This document shows, in pieces, positions 15,544 through 23,681 of a DNA stretch of 23,681 bases. Origin of the DNA: a virus. The notes under the pieces were generated by a model. The model saw nothing but the letters and a program-made list of their open reading frames with translations, ran no database searches and was not told where the DNA came from. The position numbers and the translations under genes were made by a program. Location of the stretch: positions 1 through 23,681 of the IMG/VR virus record IMGVR_UViG_3300019756_000016; one strand, given 5' to 3'. How positions within the stretch are numbered: position 1 is the first letter of the stretch; each line of letters starts with the position of its first letter.

Positions 15544-16617
15544 TTATTCTAATATTGGTTTAAAATTATCATTTTCTAGAAACTTATCAAGGTTCATCTT
15601 ACCCTTGACAGAGCTAGATTTAGTTGATATGCTAGAAAAATAATCTTGTTTTTGGTTGTTTTTTAATTCTTCAACTTCTTTAGATGCACTTTGTTTTATA
15701 AATGCCTCAAAGTTAAAGCTTCCTGTTTTACTATCAAAGTAAGTGCATAGATTAGCTAACTGAATAAGAGCTTTAGGAGAAGAAAGAGCTGTCTGTAAAG
15801 TATTGTTTGTTACATTACCTGCCAACTCTCGTTTGAGTCTGTTGACTCTTCGTTTATCCCATCCTGTATTATCTAGTTCATCTACAACTTGAGAGATGAA
15901 CGCCTGTTCTTTTTCTTTAATAGCCTGCTCTTCTCTTACTTTGCTTTGTATCTTTTCTTGATACTTTCCTTTTGTGGACTCAAAATCCTGTTTCTTTAAT
16001 GAATTAGCTTTATCCAATAAAGCTTGTCCATTGTCTTGTTTATCTTCAAGGACATCAAGAGCTGCTTCCAGTGCATCTGGATCTAATGTACCTTTCATTC
16101 TAGTAGTTAAGAAGCTACGAGCTTCTTCAATAGAATCAATTTCACTATAGTTTTCAGGAGCTTCAATCTCCTGGATATAAGTATTTACAAACTCCTGTAA
16201 TCCTTTCTTATCTAAGGTATTCTCTGCTGACAGAGCATACTCAATGATAGGTTTTAAGATATCAGGACTATTGTGATAGATTTTTGCCTTCTCATACTCC
16301 GCTATATCTTTGAGCTTTTCTTTTAAGTTTTCTGCGCTTGGCTCAAACTCATCAGGATTCTCATCGTAAAAAAAGCCATCATCAAGTAAAGTATTATATA
16401 CAGCTTTATATACGTCATTACTTGCATCTTGAGATTCTGGCTCTGGAGTTGGGTCTGTAATAGTAGGTTCAGGAGCTGGGGTAGGAGAGTCATTGTTATC
16501 AACCTCCATTTCCATTAACTCAGCTGCTGAGACAATTACTGCATCGTCGCTAGACTCTGCATCTGGAAATAAATCTTCTTCAGTAAATACTGGAATAAAA
16601 TCTTTATCGTCTGACAT
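15544..16617 (-). CDS. Scaffold-like capsid assembly protein, 357 aa
   Basis: The N-terminus is very acidic (SDDKDFIPVFTEEDLFPDAESSDD), followed by a Pro/Thr/Glu linker (about 44-62). A helical middle and a charged coiled-coil (about 197-248) come next, then a Lys-containing C-terminus (KGKMNLDKFLENDNFKP) that could bind the capsid protein. This acidic, helical, elongated layout immediately upstream of the capsid gene (one-base gap) is typical of scaffolding proteins, which fill the procapsid and are removed on packaging. No prohead protease signature (such as a Ser-His catalytic pair) was found here. Confidence 0.65.
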   Translation of the reverse strand: MSDDKDFIPVFTEEDLFPDAESSDDAVIVSAAELMEMEVDNNDSPTPAPEPTITDPTPEPESQDASNDVYKAVYNTLLDDGFFYDENPDEFEPSAENLKEKLKDIAEYEKAKIYHNSPDILKPIIEYALSAENTLDKKGLQEFVNTYIQEIEAPENYSEIDSIEEARSFLTTRMKGTLDPDALEAALDVLEDKQDNGQALLDKANSLKKQDFESTKGKYQEKIQSKVREEQAIKEKEQAFISQVVDELDNTGWDKRRVNRLKRELAGNVTNNTLQTALSSPKALIQLANLCTYFDSKTGSFNFEAFIKQSASKEVEELKNNQKQDYFSSISTKSSSVKGKMNLDKFLENDNFKPILE

Positions 16618-16640
16618 AATTTTTCATTTTATGCAGTATG

Positions 16641-16648
16641 CAAATTTA
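16641..16648 (-). promoter_or_regulatory. Possible Bacteroidota-type -7 promoter box
   Basis: The minus strand reads TAAATTTG, matching the Bacteroidota -7 consensus TAnnTTTG, 24 bases before the scaffold start codon. No clear -33 TTTG is visible at the usual spacing, only a T-run. It would let the scaffold and capsid genes be transcribed apart from the portal transcript. Confidence 0.35.
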
Positions 16649-16690
16649 ATAAATTTAATTTAAAAAATTAATACTTTTGTTAATAAATAT

Positions 16691-16736
16691 GAATCTAAAT
16701 AAACATCTTTAGGTTTTATTAAAATTATTTAGATTC
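16691..16736 (-). terminator. AT-rich hairpin spanning the portal stop codon, with direct repeat
   Basis: A perfect 12-base inverted repeat, GAATCTAAATAA / TTATTTAGATTC (16691-16702 and 16725-16736), has the portal stop codon in one arm. Within and beside it is a 12-base direct repeat (TCTTTAGGTTTT at 16706 and 16735). The minus-strand transcript continues into U-rich sequence (TTAATTTTTTAA at about 16672-16660). The stem is weak for a terminator but could act as one or as a 3' end processing site. Confidence 0.45.
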
Positions 16737-19382
16737 TTTAGGTTTTTGGGCGTTTTTAGCCTTAATTTCTTGTTCTTTTAGCTCTTTATTGATACTCATC
16801 TCTTTGTCCTTCATATCCAACTCTCTATCTTTTTGAGCTAATTCTTTAGCTTTTATCTGAACATGGTTTTGTTCTTTCATTATTTCTACAGCATCTGGAA
16901 TACCATCTTTATCTAAATCCTTATCTTCTTGACCTATATGCTGGGTAATAGCAGCTTTCTGTAAGTCATAATTACCTTTGATATGAGCCAATTCAATTTC
17001 ATGAGCTTGATCGTCTTCTCTAAACTCCTTCTGCATAGCTTCAATCTTTTGTTGAGCTTGGTCAGCTGCTTGCTGTTGAGCTTGCATTCTTTCTAGTTGT
17101 TTACCAGACTCTACCTTTATCATCTTATGAATCTCTTCAGCACTCATACCAGAAGTAATACCTTTAAGTAAAGCTGACACTGCTTCCATACCTTCTCCAG
17201 CATTTTGACCAAATGAGTGAGCAAGTTGTAACATAAGCTCTTTGTACTGTTGATCTCCACCTGAATTAGTAACATATAATCCTATATCTATAAACTGAAG
17301 ACTCTTAGGAGTTATGTGTAATAACTCTGCGGAACCATCAGGTAGAATATAGTGTAGATAATGATCTTGCTTATCTTTAAGTAAGATCTTCTCTGCGTAT
17401 GTTCTAAAGTTAAGTAAGTAATCCTGATAAATATCTCTCCAGATTAGAGAGTGGTAGTAAAAGTAAGGCTCAGTAATGTGATGGGACTGAGTGATTGCTT
17501 GCTGATTATCTGATACATTAGAAGAGCTGGAAAACTGAGCTTCTCTTTGAGGAGAGATACCCATAGCTTGACCCATCTCTCTGTCTAGCATCTCAGCTAA
17601 TTGTTGCAGATTAAATATGTCGGCAGCAGTCGAAAGAATGTTTGAATTTGATCCTGGAGATCTAGTTGGATTTGTGAGTCCAGATATTCCTGTTTGAGAT
17701 CCTGAATAGAAGTTAATACCTCTACGTTTAGTATAAAGTGACCAAACTGCAATTGGATCTTTGATGAGGTCTCCATTAATATCTTTACCAAGTTCATCTG
17801 GTATTTGATCTACATCAATATCCATTATATAACCTTGGTACTTAGCAAGCTCTCTGTTTTGTATATGTTTTACATAGATATACTGTAGGTAGAAAGGTAC
17901 TGCTCTCTGAAATAGAGAGATAGACTTTGCATTTCTTGCTGTAAATACACCACCTTTAGTAGATAGTGAAAATGTAGAATAAGGTCTCTCTAAATTAGTA
18001 TTCTGGAAAGGTACTTCTCTACAGATAGGATAGACTCCGTCTCCAAGTCTAATAATTTCATATTTTCTAGGAATCCAGATAGTTTCAGCCTCATACTGTC
18101 TGCCATCTTCTTCCCATACTTTCTTAATAGACTTATTTCCAAATCTATTTGTAAACTCCACCTTCTCAGCTCCTCTAGGTATCTTTATCTTATCAGACAT
18201 CATAACTGTAATGGTTTTACCCATTTCATCTTTGTAAGATAAGTAAATGACAGGCTTATAAGCTTTAAACTCAAAGTGAGTCTCCCATACTAGAGAATCC
18301 CCTCCAATAGAGGTGTTAGTAGAGTTATCTTGTGCTAAACCAACTTTCTTATCTCCATACCCTTCTCCTGGTCCATTTACTAGAGATACTGCTAGGTCTG
18401 TGTCAAGTGTATCAAATACAGGTCTAGCTATACCTTCTGCTACACTATGTCTAGAATCAGGCCTATGATTTCTAGCGTAAGTATCTAAACCTAAATCCAT
18501 GATATCTCTGTCACTTAAATAATCAGAGTAACCTTCCCAAACTTGGGCTGGAGTCAATGGCTTTTTATACCAAATATAATCTCCTTTGTGTATTAATCTT
18601 TCGTTAGAATCTTTATGATATCCTGTATATAAAGTGTTTCTAACTTCTAAGTGTGGTTTACCATTTTTCCATCCTGAGTATACAAAAAACTTATCGTCCA
18701 GTATCATATCTATTAAAGTATCCATACCTTTTAACTTGGCATCCTGGTCTACTTTACAGAACTTAAGTACTTTGTTATAAAATATCTCCCATTCTGGAAG
18801 GAAGTCTTTTGCCATAATATCTTGAGGGGTAGCTTGAGTTCTTAACTCTTGCATAAGCTGCTCTATTTGAGTAGGCTTCATACCTTGTGCTTCTGCCTCA
18901 ATCTTTTCTAATTCTAAGACTATTTCTTCGTCAATAGAAGCTTTCAAGGCCTCTATCATTGCTTTGTTCTTTTCCTTAATAGCTTTATCAGACATCAACA
19001 TTACTTTCATTGAGTCTGATCTTTTTAAGTATTCCCCTGCTAGTACATTTACTTTGTTATGCAGGATTGGGTAAGCTAAGGGTTGTTCTTCTATCTTTGC
19101 TACTTCATCCTCTCCTAGAGGATTACAAAACCAATCTAGGTTAGCTTGTAAGCCAGATAAGTCACCGTTGTATATCTCATAGGTTAACTTACTCTCTGCG
19201 TAGTTATTAATAGTAGAATCATGACTAGGCACTACATGCTCCATGTAGTTTATATACCAGTCCTTAGTCTTTTTAGAATCAGGAATCTTTAAGTTGAAAA
19301 CAGGGTCGTTAGAGACCCCGCTTTCATTGTTAAAGAATCTAGCATTATCCTCCGAATAACGGGTTTTTCTGACTTTGCTCAT
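16725..19382 (-). CDS. Portal protein, 885 aa
   Basis: The large, mainly helical protein has an N-terminal part with 'INNYAESKLTYEIYNGDLSG', a phrase type seen in portals of Bacteroidota phages, and 'HNKVNVLAGEYLKR' (about 106-119). The body contains beta-strand and helix segments fitting the clip, wing and stem, though domain limits cannot be set by eye. The last 120 residues (from about 766) are a Gln/Lys/Glu-rich coiled coil. This is broken at residues 822-833 by a perfect EF-hand-type loop, D-L-D-K-D-G-I-P-D-A-V-E. Portals form the dodecameric ring through which DNA enters. It lies between the terminase/chaperonin genes and the scaffold, and its start is buried in the last 38 bases of the chaperonin gene. 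The extra length over classical portals (400-600 residues) is typical of crAss-like types. Confidence 0.8.
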   Translation of the reverse strand: MSKVRKTRYSEDNARFFNNESGVSNDPVFNLKIPDSKKTKDWYINYMEHVVPSHDSTINNYAESKLTYEIYNGDLSGLQANLDWFCNPLGEDEVAKIEEQPLAYPILHNKVNVLAGEYLKRSDSMKVMLMSDKAIKEKNKAMIEALKASIDEEIVLELEKIEAEAQGMKPTQIEQLMQELRTQATPQDIMAKDFLPEWEIFYNKVLKFCKVDQDAKLKGMDTLIDMILDDKFFVYSGWKNGKPHLEVRNTLYTGYHKDSNERLIHKGDYIWYKKPLTPAQVWEGYSDYLSDRDIMDLGLDTYARNHRPDSRHSVAEGIARPVFDTLDTDLAVSLVNGPGEGYGDKKVGLAQDNSTNTSIGGDSLVWETHFEFKAYKPVIYLSYKDEMGKTITVMMSDKIKIPRGAEKVEFTNRFGNKSIKKVWEEDGRQYEAETIWIPRKYEIIRLGDGVYPICREVPFQNTNLERPYSTFSLSTKGGVFTARNAKSISLFQRAVPFYLQYIYVKHIQNRELAKYQGYIMDIDVDQIPDELGKDINGDLIKDPIAVWSLYTKRRGINFYSGSQTGISGLTNPTRSPGSNSNILSTAADIFNLQQLAEMLDREMGQAMGISPQREAQFSSSSNVSDNQQAITQSHHITEPYFYYHSLIWRDIYQDYLLNFRTYAEKILLKDKQDHYLHYILPDGSAELLHITPKSLQFIDIGLYVTNSGGDQQYKELMLQLAHSFGQNAGEGMEAVSALLKGITSGMSAEEIHKMIKVESGKQLERMQAQQQAADQAQQKIEAMQKEFREDDQAHEIELAHIKGNYDLQKAAITQHIGQEDKDLDKDGIPDAVEIMKEQNHVQIKAKELAQKDRELDMKDKEMSINKELKEQEIKAKNAQKPKESK

Positions 19383-20781
19383 TATAAATTATATATTTTG
19401 TTTCATTTAATAGTCGGTACGAAGCTGTAGCATTTACTAAGGCTTGTATTACGACATCTACTGGGTCAATGATTCCTGTCTTTAAAAAGTCTTCTTCTTT
19501 ATTTGTCTTTACGTTTATTTCTTTTCCTGGAGCATATCCTTTAGGAATTGATATTCCTGCATTAGCTAGTATTTGTCTAAAAGGTGCTGTACCTAATTTG
19601 GAAATTTTAGTATCAGAAGTAGCATTCATTAAAGCATAACCTCCCCCTCTAACATAACCTGAAGCTAGTGCAGCTTTTACAGCTCCAATTGCATCCTCTA
19701 ATCTATCATACTCTTCTTTCATATTCTTTTCAGTAATTCCACCAGCATATAAAATAGCAGTAGTACCTTTAAGTTTATTTAGACGATTATTAATAAAGAA
19801 GTGGTCATGTTCTTCTATGTATGATGCATTTAATTGGGATGCCACAGTCTTAATTCTTTCTTCTAGATTACTGCAGTCTTCATTATAGATAGTAAAACTA
19901 GTAGGTCCAATTACTATCTCATCTACTGTACCATCTTCAGATACTATAGCTCTAAGATCTTCGTAATTTTCATCTACTTGTTTACCAAAACCAGGAGCTT
20001 TTACTAAACAGATAGGAAAGTTGTTTTGTACATTATGTAGTACCAGTCTAATTACTGAAGAAGAAAATTCTGGAGATATGATTACTAAAGGCTTCTTTTT
20101 AGAAGAAGCAGTCTCCATAATTTTTACATAACTGTCAGGATCAGAACTTTTCTTTTCATCAATAACTATTAAAGCATTATTGAAAGTTACAGTATCTTTA
20201 CCTCTTTCTGTAGCAAACCTAGGAGAGATATAACCTGAGTTAAATTCAAAACCTTGTTTAACTACATATTCAGTTTTAGCACTTACTCCGTAATTAAGAT
20301 TAACAAAAGCATCAAAACCTACTTCACGATAAATTTCAGCTAGTAATCTACCTAATCTAGTAGAGTTAGATGCTATAGTAGCAATGGCTTCTATTTCATC
20401 TACTGTAGTAATTTTAGTAGAAGATTTAGCTAATCTCAGAATTACTTCTGCTAGGTTTTCTTCAATGTCTTCTACGGGAATACCTGAATCTACCATCTCT
20501 TTTAATAATACTGAGGTAGTCGTAGTTCCATCTCCTACTTCTTCTACTGTTTTATTAGCAGAGTTAATAAGTAGTTGTGCTCCTATATTCTCTATTTCAT
20601 CTTCCAGAGCAATTGATTTAGCTACTGAAACTCCATCCTTAGTGAATCTAAGTTCTCCTAAGTTATCAAATATAGCTACAGTGTTACCGCCTGCTCCCAT
20701 TGTTGAAGCTACTACCTCTGCAGCTTTTTTTAATCCAGAAATAACTTTTTCTTTGTTGTCTGTTAGTTCTTTTGTTGTCAT
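19345..20781 (-). CDS. groEL: Phage-encoded GroEL-type chaperonin, 478 aa
   Basis: An ATP-driven protein-folding cage. Equatorial ATP-site motifs are present: KDGVSVAK (48-55), Asp61, GDGTTTTS (83-90) and RGGGYAL (378-384). Asp363, equivalent to the E. coli catalytic Asp398, is kept, as are APGFG (262-266) in the apical domain and GIIDP (436-440). It is about 70 residues shorter than E. coli GroEL, with loss in the equatorial domain (near 97-115 and 385-398) and in the C-terminal tail, which ends NPLFGG rather than in GGM repeats. The phosphate loop LGPKGRN is changed to MGAGGNT (28-34). Of the E. coli inter-ring contacts, Arg452 is kept (Arg402) but Glu461, Ser463 and Val464 become Ser411, Pro413 and Lys414. 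A single-ring form, as described for the chaperonin of Pseudomonas phage EL, is plausible. Its place between terminase and portal suggests that it folds capsid or portal protein. No GroES gene is seen. Confidence 0.95.
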   Translation of the reverse strand: MTTKELTDNKEKVISGLKKAAEVVASTMGAGGNTVAIFDNLGELRFTKDGVSVAKSIALEDEIENIGAQLLINSANKTVEEVGDGTTTTSVLLKEMVDSGIPVEDIEENLAEVILRLAKSSTKITTVDEIEAIATIASNSTRLGRLLAEIYREVGFDAFVNLNYGVSAKTEYVVKQGFEFNSGYISPRFATERGKDTVTFNNALIVIDEKKSSDPDSYVKIMETASSKKKPLVIISPEFSSSVIRLVLHNVQNNFPICLVKAPGFGKQVDENYEDLRAIVSEDGTVDEIVIGPTSFTIYNEDCSNLEERIKTVASQLNASYIEEHDHFFINNRLNKLKGTTAILYAGGITEKNMKEEYDRLEDAIGAVKAALASGYVRGGGYALMNATSDTKISKLGTAPFRQILANAGISIPKGYAPGKEINVKTNKEEDFLKTGIIDPVDVVIQALVNATASYRLLNETKYIIYNEQSQKNPLFGG

Positions 20782-21047
20782 AATTGTTGATAAATTTTAT
20801 AAGCCTCTGCTCCTTTAAGAGTGCAAAGTTTAGTCTTGAACTCTGCGCTACTTTCAGGATTAAATAATAAGTTTCTGTAAAAAACTTTATAAAATCTTAA
20901 TTCTTTTTTTCTAATGTTGTAACTTAATTTAAAGTTACAATTGCTTTGTTTACAGTCCCAGGATTTAAATACCTTTACATTAGATCCTTTAAACTTATTG
21001 TACTGAACCCACTCTTGCTCTAGTATTAGATCAACCATACTTTTCAT
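20778..21047 (-). CDS. Hypothetical small protein, 89 aa
   Basis: Not recognised. The basic protein has three cysteines (CKQSNC, then KLC) and a helix-forming end (KGAEAYKIYQQL). The start overlaps the terminase by 17 bases (an ATG at 21038 would overlap by 8), and the stop overlaps the chaperonin start as ATGA, so translation of all three genes is coupled. The size is near that of GroES, but no GroES mobile loop or beta-barrel pattern is visible, so I do not call it a co-chaperonin. Confidence 0.6.
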   Translation of the reverse strand: MKSMVDLILEQEWVQYNKFKGSNVKVFKSWDCKQSNCNFKLSYNIRKKELRFYKVFYRNLLFNPESSAEFKTKLCTLKGAEAYKIYQQL

Positions 21048-23391
21048 GGAATTGCTTTGTTTTTACTTGGTTATCAATAGGTCCAAATTGTCTTTCATTA
21101 GTAGAAAGAAACGCTAGTGGGTTTCTTTTTTGTCGTGTTGCCTTTTTAATTTCGTGATGCGTAAGTTCCTGAAAGGCTAAAGGAGCTATTATAAGTGAAG
21201 ATATAGAGTCAAAGTTATCTCCATTTTCTAGACTATATTGCATCATTTGTTTAATAGTAAATATACAAGGGAAAGTCTCTATTACTTTTTTATTCATCCC
21301 ATTATATACTGTGTCTTCTAGTAGCCAATCATGTGTATTATCAATCATAGATACTTTAGCTACTTTATTACCTACTACTACTCCATATTGTGTAACATTT
21401 TTAAGTTGAGCTGAATCTCCTTTTGCATACTGAGGTCTTAGACAAAGTAAATGTAATTTACTTTTCTTTTCAAAATAAGATCTAAGATATTCTCCACGGT
21501 TTGCCTCATACCAAACTCCTCTAATAGGATTACCATAAAAGGCTACTAATTTTTCAAAGTTCTCGTAATAAGCTCTTTTACCTCCTAATGCTTTACCATG
21601 ATAAGTAGCTACAAGGAAGTTTCCATTAAATCCTGCAGGAATATACTTAGGATTCATAAATACGTGGGTAGCTCCAATAGATTCTCCATCTTCTAAATTA
21701 TCTGACACATAAGGATCATGAGTAATAATATACATATCATTAGGTATGTTTCCATTTACTCTTGCTGGAGGTTCATACATCATGATACATCCCTCTAAGG
21801 ACTCACGTTTATTAGAGATAGGAAATTCATAAAAAGGTTCTGCTGAATGATCAACTTCATACGCTACACCTTCTTGTTTAGAACTATCCCAGGCTAACTT
21901 AATAGGAGTACCAATCTTTTTGTAGTTATTATTAACTCTTAACTCTTGCTCTCTTTTAGCAGCCTCTTCATAAGGGAAGAGATAGTTTTTATCTGATACC
22001 CACATATGAGAGGGTACTGCTGGATAGTTCATCTGGTACATCCTAATGGTCTTGGGGTTATCTGAGGCGTGTGCCTTCTTATAACCTTTTAACCAATACT
22101 CCTTAGATCTCTTCAAATCGGTATTTCCATTCTCATCTTTAAACTGCCTGTAAGTCATATAAGCAGGAATAAAGAATCCAATGAAACCTGATTGCTCCCA
22201 GTGATCTTTAAATTCAAGTAAGTTGAAAGAACTAGGGTCTGTAAACATTTCTTTAGAAGGTATAATAAGCTCAATATTACCAGAGGTTCCTAAAAACCAC
22301 TGTATACCAAACTGTATACCATTTCTTTTTACTGTTGCTCGGTTAGAGTTCCAACCGTCTTGTACATTCTCTGAAAGTCCAGTCTCCTCCCAAACAGATA
22401 AATTGTAACGTCCACCCGCTGCTGCTTCAGCTCCACCTTTTTTCTTATCAGAATAACAAACGTGAAATAAAGCAGTTTGAGTTCCAAAACCTTCTACCCA
22501 TCTACCATTAACTTTCTTCTTATAGTTATATCTCCAACCCCCTTTCTCTTTATTACCAGAGTTTTTAGGTCCAGACATATCTCTATAGAATGGATTAGGA
22601 GTCCAGTCTGCGTCTCCTTGCTTACCCCAAACACCTAAATCTTCATTGATTGCAAACTCATTCATACAGTCTACAATCTTAGACATAAGTTCACCTGACT
22701 TATCTGTATCTCCAGAGCCTAAACAAACTTCAATCTTTCTTTTCTTAACTTCATTAAGATTGTATCTGTTAGCTCCATCAAAACATAGAAAATAAAGCAA
22801 TCCAGCTAAGGCTATAAAGTAACTCTTACCCCCACCCCTACTTCCAAGGATCATATTATCTTTAGCTTCATTTTCTATTAAAGGGATGCCCAAGGGTTTG
22901 TCTTGTAACTTTCTAATATTTTCTCTAGGGGGTAGGTATCTTTTAAGTTTACCTTCTGAATTAATTAAGTTATAGTTACAATGTTCAGGGTCAGGGATGC
23001 CCTCTTCCCTGTATTCAAACCATAGGTCATTTGAAGTAAACTCATCGTCATGTTCCCAACCAGAAAAACCTCTAGCTTCTAACATTGCATAAGCCTGCTC
23101 TCGCTCTAGGTCATGACAAAAAGGTCTTATCTTAAAAGTTTCCTTAGTCTTTTTATCTGTATCTACTAAAGTACAGAAATTTCCATAAAAATATAGATTC
23201 CCTGGAAAGTAAGCATACTTACCAAATTCTTGTCCCCACACTCCTTCAATACAACGTCTCTTCTGCTCTCTCCAAAAAGTAAGATACCTAGGATCATTAG
23301 GATGATATCTAGGCACTTCCTTAAGTATATATTGGGCTAGGTTATCTGTCCTAGCCCAATTTTCTGTTGTATTAAATATTAATTCTTCCAC
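21031..23391 (-). CDS. terL: Terminase large subunit (packaging motor), 786 aa
   Basis: The motor translocates DNA into the procapsid and cuts it. The ATPase has Walker A GSRGGGKS (183-190, Lys189), Walker B NLSVWEE (330-336) and a coupling motif LGTSGN (367-372). The C-terminal nuclease has ITHDPY with Asp559 and WYEANRGEYL with Glu629 as likely metal ligands. About 180 residues lie before Walker A, longer than in many terminases but usual in crAss-like types. The start is GTG at 23391, four bases after the upstream stop (TAACCTGTG); the next in-frame Met is at residue 103, inside the conserved part, so GTG is the only sensible choice. The 3' end overlaps the small gene by 17 bases. Confidence 0.93.
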   Translation of the reverse strand: MEELIFNTTENWARTDNLAQYILKEVPRYHPNDPRYLTFWREQKRRCIEGVWGQEFGKYAYFPGNLYFYGNFCTLVDTDKKTKETFKIRPFCHDLEREQAYAMLEARGFSGWEHDDEFTSNDLWFEYREEGIPDPEHCNYNLINSEGKLKRYLPPRENIRKLQDKPLGIPLIENEAKDNMILGSRGGGKSYFIALAGLLYFLCFDGANRYNLNEVKKRKIEVCLGSGDTDKSGELMSKIVDCMNEFAINEDLGVWGKQGDADWTPNPFYRDMSGPKNSGNKEKGGWRYNYKKKVNGRWVEGFGTQTALFHVCYSDKKKGGAEAAAGGRYNLSVWEETGLSENVQDGWNSNRATVKRNGIQFGIQWFLGTSGNIELIIPSKEMFTDPSSFNLLEFKDHWEQSGFIGFFIPAYMTYRQFKDENGNTDLKRSKEYWLKGYKKAHASDNPKTIRMYQMNYPAVPSHMWVSDKNYLFPYEEAAKREQELRVNNNYKKIGTPIKLAWDSSKQEGVAYEVDHSAEPFYEFPISNKRESLEGCIMMYEPPARVNGNIPNDMYIITHDPYVSDNLEDGESIGATHVFMNPKYIPAGFNGNFLVATYHGKALGGKRAYYENFEKLVAFYGNPIRGVWYEANRGEYLRSYFEKKSKLHLLCLRPQYAKGDSAQLKNVTQYGVVVGNKVAKVSMIDNTHDWLLEDTVYNGMNKKVIETFPCIFTIKQMMQYSLENGDNFDSISSLIIAPLAFQELTHHEIKKATRQKRNPLAFLSTNERQFGPIDNQVKTKQFHEKYG

Positions 23392-23394
23392 AGG

Positions 23395-23681
23395 TTATGC
23401 TAATTCTCTTAATATTTTTTCAATAGTATCTGCTTTTAAATCATCTATTGAAGCTTCTATTCCTAAAGTCTGAGCTACAATAACTACTTGAGATTCATAC
23501 ATCTTCTCTAAAGATCTCTCAGAAGGAAATAGTTCTTTAAAAATCTTAACTACATCTTTATTATTAGTAGTTGGTTCCTCTGGATTATCATCCTCTTCAG
23601 GGAACATTTCATTTAATATTCTAATATCAGTCTCTGATATTTCAGTATTATATGTTCCGCAGTTCAAACCATCTAAAGTCC
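23395..23681 (-). CDS. Hypothetical protein, 5' end outside the window
   Basis: The frame is open to the window edge. The only start inside the window is a TTG at 23667, and the codons before it (…TLDG) continue without a stop, so the true start is probably outside. The visible 90-odd residues are acidic and helical, with a twice-used phrase, 'IRILNEMFPEE' and 'VVKIFKELFPSE'. Its position just before the large terminase would suit a small terminase subunit, but no DNA-binding helix-turn-helix is evident, so the function is left open. Confidence 0.55.
   Translation of the reverse strand, partial: TLDGLNCGTYNTEISETDIRILNEMFPEEDDNPEEPTTNNKDVVKIFKELFPSERSLEKMYESQVVIVAQTLGIEASIDDLKADTIEKILRELA

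Noticed and set aside
20778-21047. GroES next to groEL
   Set aside because: Size fits, but no GroES-like beta-barrel pattern, mobile loop or C-terminal conserved residues are visible.
1-23681. tRNA genes, CRISPR arrays, insertion sequences, attachment sites
   Set aside because: No cloverleaf, regularly spaced repeats, transposase or integrase was seen; the window is packed with late phage genes.

Overview
The window is a 23.7 kb, strictly one-directional (all genes on the minus strand) late/structural region of a tailed double-stranded DNA phage genome. The host is probably a member of the Bacteroidota, most likely a flavobacterium-like marine or aquatic species. Grounds for the host: AT-rich DNA; start codons preceded by A/T runs (AAAATT, TAAATT) rather than Shine-Dalgarno sites; short signal peptides ending in AQ or SQ; 'DDQ...LDLS' repeat proteins of a kind common in flavobacteria and their phages; and one TAnnTTTG promoter-like box. 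Portal, capsid and connector-like proteins recall crAss-like and Cellulophaga-phage structural proteins, but this is recognition by eye, not a search result. The code is standard (TAA, TGA and TAG all appear as stops). No stretch over 300 bases lacks a gene; the longest gaps are 107, 88 and 67 bases and each holds a hairpin.

Reading in transcription order (right to left): a gene cut by the window edge; the large terminase; an 89-residue unknown; a phage GroEL-type chaperonin; a very long portal protein; then a hairpin and a possible promoter; a scaffold-like protein and the major capsid protein; then a strong terminator. Next come two head-completion/connector candidates and a 535-residue structural candidate, a second terminator-like hairpin, and an adsorption region: a Cys-rich protein, a beta-helix tailspike, two paralogous small fibre proteins, a small unknown and a holin-like protein. 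Last is an unusual block (1-6483) of signal-peptide-bearing fibre-like proteins with an astacin-type metalloprotease between them. No tape-measure-like gene is present, which fits a short-tailed virion or tail genes placed elsewhere.

The genes work together as packaging (terminase, portal), shell assembly (GroEL, scaffold, capsid), head completion, and host recognition/exit. The parts most worth a second look are: (1) the secreted-fibre block, in particular a 980-residue, Cys-rich, acidic repeat protein whose last 829 residues contain no lysine or arginine; (2) the astacin peptidase; and (3) the shortened GroEL, which has lost inter-ring contact residues.
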